A stretch of 6,518 nt of DNA from Chitinophagaceae bacterium (GCA_003136915.1 PLEB01000154.1:1-6518); one strand, 5' to 3'; shown: positions 1-5,579, counted from the first letter of the stretch. The notes: a model not told the origin generated them from the sequence alone. Numbers and translations are program-made.

Positions 1-183
1 ATTTTCTTCTATATTCGTCCGGCTTTTAAAAAACTAACCATCTCTACTTGCTTAATAGTCCTGGTTGATGGTTGATAGTTGATGGTTGATGGATAGCAGG
101 TGCGAGCTCGCAATGAAAATCCATCAACCATAAACTATCAACCATCAACTCTAAAATTTAAGCTCTTCTGCCCTCAAGCAAAC
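1..183. other. Non-coding region upstream of tRNA-Leu
   Basis: Apart from the heptad palindrome, no gene is supported here. Bases 1-60 are AT-rich with no coding signal on either strand, and bases 151-183 form a short leader before the tRNA. No exact TAnnTTTG promoter element was found upstream of the tRNA, so its promoter may lie before the palindrome or outside the window. Confidence 0.6.
63..150. repeat. Concentric palindrome built of GTTGATG heptads
   Basis: Bases 64-94 are four heptads (GTTGATG, GTTGATA, GTTGATG, GTTGATG) plus GAT. Bases 119-149 are the reverse complement of the same series with one mismatch in 31 (G81 opposite A132). Both arms share the variant second unit GTTGATA. G63 and T150 add a G-T pair at the base. 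Between the arms lies a perfect 12-bp palindrome, TGCGAGCTCGCA (101-112). Arms and core share the same centre at 106.5, with 6 unpaired bases on each side of the core (95-100 and 113-118). The element could extrude as a cruciform in DNA or fold as a long hairpin in RNA. It holds no gene and lies 34 bp before the tRNA. The structure is read directly; function is unknown. It may be a dispersed palindromic repeat or a small non-autonomous element, but only one copy is in the window. Confidence 0.9.
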
Positions 184-265
184 GCGGGTGTGGCGAAATT
201 GGCAGACGTATCAGACTTAGGATCTGACGCCGCGAGGCATGTGGGTTCGAGTCCCTCCACCCGCA
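184..265 (+). tRNA. tRNA-Leu (anticodon UAG)
   Basis: An 82-base class II tRNA that decodes CUN leucine codons, chiefly CUA. The 7-bp acceptor stem pairs perfectly (184-190 with 258-264), followed by discriminator A265. The D arm is 193-195 with 207-209 and has GG at 201-202. The anticodon stem is TCAGA (211-215) with TCTGA (223-227), and its loop 216-222 carries TAG at 218-220. A long variable arm (228-240, GCC paired with GGC) is the leucine/serine type. The T loop TTCGAGT is at 246-252. The 3' CCA is not encoded. One oddity is a T-T mismatch (242 opposite 256) in the T stem. A terminator hairpin follows at once, so the gene appears to be a single-tRNA unit. Confidence 0.97.
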
Positions 266-266
266 C

Positions 267-300
267 AAACCCTCTGTACGTTGGGATACAGGGGGTTTTA
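267..300 (+). terminator. Rho-independent terminator after tRNA-Leu
   Basis: Bases 267-278 pair with 287-298 as a 12-bp stem with one T-G wobble (273 with 292) and an 8-base loop (279-286). The descending arm ends in GGGGG and TTTT (296-299). It starts one base after the tRNA discriminator and ends about 20 bases before the next start codon. It therefore serves as the tRNA terminator, and may also act as a barrier or 5' structure for the downstream gene. Confidence 0.85.
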
Positions 301-319
301 AACGCTTACCCGGAAAGAC

Positions 320-1945
320 ATGATCAAAAAAGCGACCACGCTATTACTATTATTTTTCGCGTTTGCAACAAAAAATTTACCTGCACAGCAAAGCGAATTA
401 TTGGTATACCATCCTATCCAAACAGACAGGGATGGCAATATTATACCCTGGTACAACGCAGATCCCGCTATAGCTTATGACCATAACCTGCATACCATAT
501 GGGATTTTTGGTTCAATATGCGCAGGGACCTGAACGGATTGCCATATTACATGAACCACCAGGTCTGGAATAAAAATATTGATGACCCGAGGGGCATTGG
601 TGGCGACCAGTTCATGATGGCGATTTCGTCCTGGCGGCTATTATATGCCTACCTGGGCGATGAAAATATAAAAGCAAATATCTATTTCTTAGCAGGCTAT
701 TATTTAACCCATGGATTATCGCCGGCCAATTGTAAATGGCCTGATATTCCTTTCCCCTATAATACACTGATCTATTCCGGGATATATGACGGTGATATGA
801 TCAATGGCAAGGATGTAGCGCAACCTGATAAAGCAGGTTCGTTTGGGCTTGAACTGGTACATGTATATAAAATAAAAAACGATCCTGTATTTTTAGATGC
901 CGCTGTCAAAATAGCCAATACGCTTGCTGCAAATGTAAAAGCTGGTAATGCGGACCACTCACCGCTTCCCTTTAAGGTAAACGTATTTACCGGAAAAACG
1001 GTCTTGCTTAAATTGAAAGCCGGAACTGGCAAATCAACCGATACGGCCTGCTATACAAGCAATCTTACGCCTACGCTACAACTATTTTTTGATTTAATAC
1101 AGTTAAATAAAGGCAATACGGCTTCTTATAAAATAGCCTCCGGTAAAATACTGGCGTGGCTTAAAAAATATCCTATACAAAATAATAAGTGGGGGCCATT
1201 CTTTGAAGATGTTGGCGAATGGAGCCAAACACAAATAAATGCTATGACCAGCGCCCGGTTCATGATGGAACATCCGCAGTATTTCCCCGAATGGAAAACA
1301 GAGGTAAAAGGCATTATCAATTGGGTACACTTGAATTTTGCGAATGAAAAATGGAAGAAATATGGTGTGATCGTTACCAACGAGCAGTCAGTATATCCGG
1401 TTCCCGGAAACAGCCATAGTTCAAGACAGGCTTCAGATGAGTTATTATATGTGTCATTAACCAACGATACAACCCTTTACAACAATGCCGTACACGAACT
1501 GAACTGGGCCACTTATATGGTTGATTTTGATGGAAAAAATTGTTTCCCGACAGATGAACCCTGGCTTACCGATGGCTATGGCGATTATGTGAGGCATTAT
1601 TTACGGGCTATGGCTACCTATCCGGAGCTGGCGCCTGTGGAGGATCATATTCTGTCAACTACTTCAGTCATTCAGCAGGCAGATTATAAAGGCTACTTTA
1701 AAAAGTATTTGAGTGTTGAATTTGACAAACCGGATACGGGCAAGGTGAAGGTTTATTACCGCACTTTTGATAATGACGGCACAGAACTTATAAAGCTAAA
1801 AGTGAAACCTTCGGCTGTACTTCTCAATGATAACCCATTAAAAGAAATTGCTGCCGGTGAAGGATATACCTGGACAACGCTTGAAAAAGGCGGAGTTTTA
1901 TCAGTAAGACGAAAAAATGGGAACAAAGTAATTGTAGCAGAATAA
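320..1945 (+). CDS. Secreted alpha/alpha-toroid-like protein, function unknown
   Basis: 541 residues. Residues 1 to about 22 form a signal peptide (MIKK, then a Leu/Phe-rich core, then LPA), so the product is probably periplasmic or outer-membrane associated. Residues about 95-430 look helical and rich in Trp, Tyr, Asp and Glu, with blocks typical of alpha/alpha-barrel carbohydrate-active enzymes: GGDQFMMAISSWRLLYAYLGD's core at 94-113, DKAGSFGLELVHVYK (170-184), NNKWGPFFEDVGEW (288-301), PGNSHSSRQASDELLY (362-377) and WLTDGYGDYVRHYLRAM (415-431). Residues about 445-541 look like a beta-sandwich tail. I do not recognise a characterised family; a glycosidase, lyase or epimerase role is inference from fold impression only. 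The start is the first ATG with a signal peptide, preceded by GGAAAG at 312-317 (only 2 bases before ATG). It begins 20 bp after the tRNA terminator with no promoter visible in that gap, and converges on the small secreted gene downstream. Confidence 0.85.
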   Translation: MIKKATTLLLLFFAFATKNLPAQQSELLVYHPIQTDRDGNIIPWYNADPAIAYDHNLHTIWDFWFNMRRDLNGLPYYMNHQVWNKNIDDPRGIGGDQFMMAISSWRLLYAYLGDENIKANIYFLAGYYLTHGLSPANCKWPDIPFPYNTLIYSGIYDGDMINGKDVAQPDKAGSFGLELVHVYKIKNDPVFLDAAVKIANTLAANVKAGNADHSPLPFKVNVFTGKTVLLKLKAGTGKSTDTACYTSNLTPTLQLFFDLIQLNKGNTASYKIASGKILAWLKKYPIQNNKWGPFFEDVGEWSQTQINAMTSARFMMEHPQYFPEWKTEVKGIINWVHLNFANEKWKKYGVIVTNEQSVYPVPGNSHSSRQASDELLYVSLTNDTTLYNNAVHELNWATYMVDFDGKNCFPTDEPWLTDGYGDYVRHYLRAMATYPELAPVEDHILSTTSVIQQADYKGYFKKYLSVEFDKPDTGKVKVYYRTFDNDGTELIKLKVKPSAVLLNDNPLKEIAAGEGYTWTTLEKGGVLSVRRKNGNKVIVAE

Positions 1946-1987
1946 AAAACCAGGAGAAGTATATTTTTGGAAATATACCTCTGCTGG
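1944..1987 (-). terminator. Terminator of the small secreted gene, overlapping the opposing stop codon
   Basis: Read on the minus strand, 1987-1971 pairs with 1966-1950 as a 17-position stem with one mismatch (1983 opposite 1954) and one G-U wobble, around a CCAA loop (1970-1967). It is followed directly by TTTTTT (1949-1944). This is a strong intrinsic terminator for the gene ending at 2025. The last two bases of the T-tract are the final AA of the TAA stop of the convergent 541-residue gene. On the plus strand the hairpin gains an A-C mismatch and lacks a following T-run, so termination looks better on the minus strand. Confidence 0.8.
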
Positions 1988-2024
1988 TCGGGCATTCAGC
2001 ATGCCAGGATATTTTAAAGAGGAC

Positions 2025-2327
2025 CTATTTGCTGATCTTGTCGATGGCTATCGCATCCCCGTTTATGGTACCGGTAATTGTTACTTTGTCCCCTATGAAT
2101 TTGGAAACTTTTTTAGGATCATTGATGGTATACACCTTATCGCCAACTACAAAAACTGGCGCGTAACCTTCTTTGACACATTTTTTGGCACAGTCGGCAT
2201 GCGCGTCATTATTACCTTTTGCACCACAATGTGAATCGCTGATGTATCCTGTCCAGGTACCATCACCGGCAGCATAAGTTGCAGCGATGGAGAAAGATAA
2301 CAACATCAATAATAAAAACTTTTTCAT
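2025..2327 (-). CDS. Small secreted cysteine-containing protein
   Basis: 100 residues. Residues 1 to about 20 form a signal peptide (MKKF, a Leu-rich core, then AATYAA). The mature part opens with GTWTGYISDSHCG (23-35), then HADCAKKC (43-50). Its cysteines are C34, C46 and C50, spaced C-x11-C-x3-C with H33 and H43 nearby, which could bind a metal or form a disulfide. The second half (about 57-100) alternates hydrophobic residues (VFVVGDKVYTI, KFIGDKVTITGTINGDAIAIDKI), suggesting a small beta-barrel or OB-like fold. I recall similar small secreted proteins with a GYxxDSxCG opening in Bacteroidota and Acidobacteriota, often labelled as domains of unknown function; I cannot name the family with certainty. 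The frame is open to an ATG at 2402, but 2327 is chosen because the signal peptide begins there and a promoter -7 match lies between the two ATGs. Confidence 0.85.
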   Translation of the reverse strand: MKKFLLLMLLSFSIAATYAAGDGTWTGYISDSHCGAKGNNDAHADCAKKCVKEGYAPVFVVGDKVYTINDPKKVSKFIGDKVTITGTINGDAIAIDKISK

Positions 2328-2332
2328 ATCGG

Positions 2333-2364
2333 CAAATTTAATGTTGAATAAATTGAAGAACCAA
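2333..2364 (-). promoter_or_regulatory. Bacteroidota-type promoter of the small secreted gene
   Basis: On the minus strand, TAAATTTG (2340-2333) is an exact match to the -7 form TAnnTTTG, with TTG at 2364-2362 and 21 bases between them, within the spacing reported for Flavobacterium promoters. Only CCGAT separates the -7 element from the ATG at 2327, so transcription would start at or within a few bases of the start codon. No transcript data are available. Confidence 0.6.
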
Positions 2365-2498
2365 GTTACGAAATATCCATACTGCCAATTCGCTTTTTCC
2401 AAAATCAGGCACCTGGATAGGAATTTGCCGACCCCAACGATCAGACCTGCAGATTTGCTCTGAGGGCGTGGTTTTCTCTTTTTCTCCCTGGATTTTCT

Positions 2499-2506
2499 TA
2501 ATTTTG
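2499..2506 (+). promoter_or_regulatory. Candidate -7 element of the tig promoter
   Basis: TAATTTTG matches TAnnTTTG exactly and lies 58 bases before the tig ATG, giving an expected leader of about 50 bases. There is no TTG at 17-23 bases upstream; that stretch is T-rich. The region between the small secreted gene and tig is 237 bp and holds this match and the opposing one on the other strand. Confidence 0.45.
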
Positions 2507-2564
2507 CAGCCCGTTTCCGGCAGGGTGGGTTTTAAAGCTGGAAGCATTCATAAAAAATACCAGT

Positions 2565-4049
2565 ATGGGTACTGTAACCAGAGAAAATATCGGTTTGTTA
2601 AATGATAAGATCATCGTCAGGATCGAGAAAAACGATTATCTGCCATCATTTGAAAAAGCATTGAAAGAATATGGCAGGAAGGCGAATATTCCAGGTTTCC
2701 GTAAAGGAATGGTGCCGCCCGGACTTATAAAAAAAATGTATGGCAGTTCCGTTTTTACCGACGAAGTGCTGAAAAGCGTTGAGAAAAAACTCACTGACTA
2801 CATGAGTTCGGAGCAGCTTGACATATTTGCTCAGCCACTACCGTTGCCGGAAAATGATACCCGCCAGATCAATATGGGTCAGCCAGAAGATTATTCCTTT
2901 GCGTTTGAGGTCGGATTGAAACCAGCATTCCAATTACCTGATCTGGCTTCACTTTCACCTACTCGTTACCTGATCCGGGTGTCTGACGAAATGCTGGATG
3001 CTGAAATCGAAAGGCTCCGGGTAAAGAACGGAACGATGACCGAACCGGAATCGGTAAGCAGCGAAGAGCATGTACTAAACCTAAGTTTTCAGGAAACAGA
3101 TCCCGAAGGAAATTCCGTGGAAGGATCTCAGCCCAAAGAAAATTCATTACTCGTAAAATATTTTTCGGAATCTTTCCGGCCCCAACTCATGGGTAAGAAG
3201 AAAGCCGACGAGATGATCGTCCGGTTGTCCGTGGCTTTCGATTCCAAAGAAAGAGCATGGATACTTCAGGACCTTGGTCTGGATAAAGAAAGCGTTACAG
3301 ATGCAGATAAATATTTCAGGCTGGTGATTTCGAAGGTAGGGTTTGTGGAAAAGGCTGCGCTGGACGAAAGCTTTTTTAAGAAGATCTATCCCGCCAGAGA
3401 AATTCCAACTGGAGAAGCCTTCCGTGAGGCAGTGAGAGAAGATATGGCAGCGCAGTGGAAAGTACAATCCAGCAGTCAATTGCAGCATACAATATATCAT
3501 GAATTGCTAAACAATACCAGTGTGCAATTTCCGGAGTCTTTCCTGAAACGCTGGCTGCTTAACGGAGGAGAGAAACCGAAGACACCTGAAGAAGTAGAAC
3601 ACGAATTTCCCAGTTTTGTAAACGCATTGAAATGGAGCCTGATCACAGAGAGAATATCTATAGAAAATCCTTTTGAAGTGAATGTGGAAGAAGTGCGTGC
3701 TGCGGCCAGGCGCCAGCTTTTTTCTTACCTGGGGGGCCTGCCTCAGGGAGATGACCAACCATGGGTGGAAGACTATGTAAACAAAATGATGCAGGACAAA
3801 AGATTTGTAGACGAAACTTATCAGCATCTGAAAACAGATAAGATGATGACATGGCTGGAATCCCGGGTAAATCCTGTGGATAAAGAGATCAGCGCAGAAG
3901 AATTCAGCAAACTCCAGGCGGAACATCAGCATCATCACGCTGAAGATCATGCGCATACTGAGCAGGAGCATCAGCATGAGGAACATGAACATGAGCATGA
4001 AGAGAAGGACCATCAGCATCAGCATGGTGGACATATACATCAACATTGA
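2565..4049 (+). CDS. tig: Trigger factor with His-rich C-terminal tail
   Basis: 494 residues. Trigger factor is the ribosome-bound chaperone that holds nascent chains at the exit tunnel. Residues 1 to about 115 are the ribosome-binding domain, with the signature GFRKG at 44-48, then MVPPGLIKKMYG. Residues about 150-260 occupy the FKBP-like prolyl isomerase position; FSESFRPQLMGKKKADE (200-216) resembles the family's FxxxLxGMxxGE segment, but the rest is divergent and isomerase activity is doubtful. Residues about 262-450 are the helical chaperone domain. Residues 452-494 are a tail with 17 His in 43 residues plus many Glu, Gln and Asp. E. coli trigger factor is 432 residues and lacks such a tail. 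The start has no Shine-Dalgarno site but an A-rich run (2551-2556), usual in this phylum. It stands before clpP and clpX as in many bacteria, with a 179-bp gap to clpP. Confidence 0.97.
   Translation: MGTVTRENIGLLNDKIIVRIEKNDYLPSFEKALKEYGRKANIPGFRKGMVPPGLIKKMYGSSVFTDEVLKSVEKKLTDYMSSEQLDIFAQPLPLPENDTRQINMGQPEDYSFAFEVGLKPAFQLPDLASLSPTRYLIRVSDEMLDAEIERLRVKNGTMTEPESVSSEEHVLNLSFQETDPEGNSVEGSQPKENSLLVKYFSESFRPQLMGKKKADEMIVRLSVAFDSKERAWILQDLGLDKESVTDADKYFRLVISKVGFVEKAALDESFFKKIYPAREIPTGEAFREAVREDMAAQWKVQSSSQLQHTIYHELLNNTSVQFPESFLKRWLLNGGEKPKTPEEVEHEFPSFVNALKWSLITERISIENPFEVNVEEVRAAARRQLFSYLGGLPQGDDQPWVEDYVNKMMQDKRFVDETYQHLKTDKMMTWLESRVNPVDKEISAEEFSKLQAEHQHHHAEDHAHTEQEHQHEEHEHEHEEKDHQHQHGGHIHQH
3918..4046 (+). 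other. Low-complexity His/Glu-rich tail coding segment of tig
   Basis: The segment encodes residues 452-494, with 17 His, mostly CAT codons, interleaved with Glu, Gln and Asp codons (HQH, HEH, EEHEHEHEE). The DNA is imperfectly repetitive (CATGAG, CATGAA and CATCAG units), which favours slippage and length change. Such a tail could bind nickel, zinc or copper, as the His-rich tail of SlyD does; metal binding here is inference. Confidence 0.85.
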
Positions 4050-4098
4050 GAGCATCGTGCGCCCGGTCAGCACGGAAGTCTGGAAGAACATGCCATGC

Positions 4099-4145
4099 CC
4101 GGCGCGCCGGATTTTTAGTTACAACTGCAACTCTGTCAGTTTTTT
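4099..4145 (+). terminator. Weak terminator-like structures after tig
   Basis: CCGGCGCGCCGG (4099-4110) is a perfect palindrome followed by ATTTTT, but as a hairpin it gives only a 4-bp stem with a CGCG loop. A second small hairpin pairs AACTG (4123-4127) with CAGTT (4137-4141) and runs into Ts (4140-4145). Each alone is weak. Together they could partly end the tig transcript before clpP. Confidence 0.3.
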
Positions 4146-4174
4146 GGAAGTTTAAAAGTTTGGACGGAGATTTG
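4144..4174 (+). promoter_or_regulatory. Possible promoter of the clpP pair
   Basis: TTG (4144-4146), 20 bases, then GAGATTTG (4167-4174), which matches TAnnTTTG except for G in the first position. It sits in the 179-bp gap between tig and the first clpP and would give a leader of about 50 bases. It is a one-off match and may be chance. Confidence 0.3.
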
Positions 4175-4228
4175 AACGGGAAACCCCTGTTACAACGAAT
4201 CCATCCTCAAGAAAAAATATAATCTATT

Positions 4229-4921
4229 ATGCATTCAGGATCCGAATTTGAAAAATACGCAGTTAAACATCTTGGCCTTTCCAGTAATACGCTTGACAGC
4301 TATAAGAAATACCTGGTAACAGGTTTAACGCCCAATATCATAGAGGAACGTCCTATGAATGTTGCTGTCATGGATGTTTACAGTCGTCTGATGATGGACA
4401 GGATCATTTTCCTGGGCTATCCGATCAACGACGAGGTTGCAAATATCATTACAGCACAACTTCTTTTTCTGGATAGCACTGACCGTCACCGCGACATTCA
4501 GATGTACATAAACAGCCCGGGGGGGAGTGTATATTCTGGATTGGGCGTTTATGATACGATGCAATACGTAACGCCGGACGTTGCCACGATATGCATTGGC
4601 ATGGCTGCTTCCATGGGTGCCACACTGATGTGTGCGGGCACCAAAGGCAAAAGAACTGCGTTGAAGCATAGCCGGGTAATGATGCACCAGCCCAGCGGCA
4701 GCATCGGCGGTCAGGCCAGTGATATTGAGATCACGGTGAATGAGATCCGGAAGATAAAGAAAGAACTTTACGAGATATACGCATTTCATACCGGCAAGAC
4801 TGTTAAGCAGATTGAAAAAGATTCGGACCGCGATTACTGGCTTACAGCTATTGAAGCAAAGGAATATGGCCTGGTTGACGAAGTGCTGGTGACCAATCCA
4901 CGTAAGGAGAAAAAAGATTAA
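4229..4921 (+). CDS. clpP: ATP-dependent Clp protease proteolytic subunit (ClpP1)
   Basis: 230 residues. ClpP is the cytoplasmic serine peptidase of the Clp machine; 14 subunits form a barrel that degrades proteins unfolded by ClpX or ClpC. The full catalytic triad is present: Ser128 in GMAASMGA, His153 in MMHQP and Asp202 in DRDYW. Also seen are YINSPGGSVYSG (93-104), the handle-region GQASDIEI (161-168) and the closing EAKEYGLVDEVL (209-220). The N-terminus (EFEKYAVKH) is about 20 residues longer than in E. coli ClpP (207 residues), as I recall for Bacteroidota ClpP, where part is removed on maturation. The start is preceded by an A-rich run (4211-4222), not a Shine-Dalgarno site. Its closeness to the usual clpP sequence and its position after tig suggest it is the ancestral copy. 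It shares an apparent operon with the second clpP. Confidence 0.97.
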   Translation: MHSGSEFEKYAVKHLGLSSNTLDSYKKYLVTGLTPNIIEERPMNVAVMDVYSRLMMDRIIFLGYPINDEVANIITAQLLFLDSTDRHRDIQMYINSPGGSVYSGLGVYDTMQYVTPDVATICIGMAASMGATLMCAGTKGKRTALKHSRVMMHQPSGSIGGQASDIEITVNEIRKIKKELYEIYAFHTGKTVKQIEKDSDRDYWLTAIEAKEYGLVDEVLVTNPRKEKKD

Positions 4922-4940
4922 TCCAACTAAAGAAAAAATA

Positions 4941-5579
4941 ATGAAGCATTCAAATAAATATCTGGTTCAACCCCTTCGCATGGATGATGAACCCGAGGAA
5001 GAAAAAGAAGAAAAGCCACAAACGGATCCTGGCATGCTGATGAAAAAGCTGGAGAAGTATTTCTTTGAAACCCGTACGGTTCAACTTTGGGGTCCGGTGG
5101 ACGATCGTTCTGCCAAAGACATCATCAATAAGTTCTTTCTTTTGGATGCGGACAAGCCGGGTACAGAAATCCGTTTCCTGATCAATAGTCCGGGTGGTAT
5201 GGTTACCAGCGGAATGGCCATTTACGATGTCATGAAGATGTTAAAAAGCCCTGTGAGCACTGTCTGCATCGGACTGGCCGCTTCTATGGGATCCATTTTG
5301 CTGAGCGGAGGAACCAAGGGGCGCAGATATATTTATCCGCATGGTGAAGTGATGATCCATCAACCCAGTCTGGGAGGGTATATTCAGGGGGTCAGTGTTG
5401 ACCTGGAGATTCAGGCAAAACAAACCAGACGGGTTAAGGAGATTGCTGCCAAAGTGCTGGCTGAAAATTGCGGTAAGAAATACGACCAGATCATTAAGGA
5501 TTTCGACCGCGACTACTGGATGGATGCTAAAGAATCCGTCGATTATGGCATTGTAGACCATATTAGCAGCGACATATAA
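4941..5579 (+). CDS. clpP: Second Clp protease proteolytic subunit (ClpP2 paralogue)
   Basis: 212 residues. A ClpP-family serine peptidase distinct from its neighbour. The triad is complete: Ser115 in GLAASMGS, His140 in VMIHQP and Asp191 in DRDYW. Other family segments are FLINSPGGMVTSG (79-91), GGTKGRR (123-129) and ESVDYGIVDHI (198-208). It differs from ClpP1 in its N-terminus, which has an acidic stretch (DDEPEEEKEEK, 15-25), in FFETRTVQLWGPVDDRS (41-57) where ClpP1 has the usual VYSRLMMDRIIFLG, and in a YIQGVSVDLEIQAKQTRR handle (147-164). Only 19 bp follow the first clpP, so co-transcription is likely. The ATG at 4941 has an A-rich lead; an alternative ATG at 4980 would delete the first 13 residues. 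By analogy with Mycobacterium, Listeria and Chlamydia, the two may form a mixed particle; this is inference. Confidence 0.95.
   Translation: MKHSNKYLVQPLRMDDEPEEEKEEKPQTDPGMLMKKLEKYFFETRTVQLWGPVDDRSAKDIINKFFLLDADKPGTEIRFLINSPGGMVTSGMAIYDVMKMLKSPVSTVCIGLAASMGSILLSGGTKGRRYIYPHGEVMIHQPSLGGYIQGVSVDLEIQAKQTRRVKEIAAKVLAENCGKKYDQIIKDFDRDYWMDAKESVDYGIVDHISSDI

Noticed and set aside
64..149. Heptad repeats as a CRISPR-like array
   Set aside because: The units are adjacent 7-mers with no unique spacers, arranged as one inverted pair.
246..265. tRNA 3' end as an integration attachment site
   Set aside because: No second copy of the tRNA 3' end and no integrase or mobility gene are present in the window.
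100..480. Open frame of 126 codons on the plus strand
   Set aside because: It runs through the palindrome core, the whole tRNA-Leu and its terminator, and overlaps the start of the secreted protein in another frame.
1962..1969. TATTTTTG matches the -7 promoter consensus on the plus strand
   Set aside because: It is part of the terminator hairpin and only antisense sequence lies downstream; a chance match in AT-rich DNA.
2001..2234. 77-codon plus-strand frame
   Set aside because: Antisense to the small secreted protein, which has a signal peptide, promoter and terminator.
2328..2402. N-terminal extension of the small secreted protein to an upstream ATG
   Set aside because: It would bury the signal peptide 25 residues inside the protein, and the -7 promoter match lies within it.
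2338..2547. 69-codon minus-strand frame between the small secreted gene and tig
   Set aside because: No family resemblance or signal, and it spans both candidate promoter regions.
3507..4091. 194-codon minus-strand frame with a Met/Leu-rich N-terminus
   Set aside because: The Met-rich stretch is the reverse complement of CAT His codons in the trigger factor tail, and the rest is antisense to a well-supported gene.
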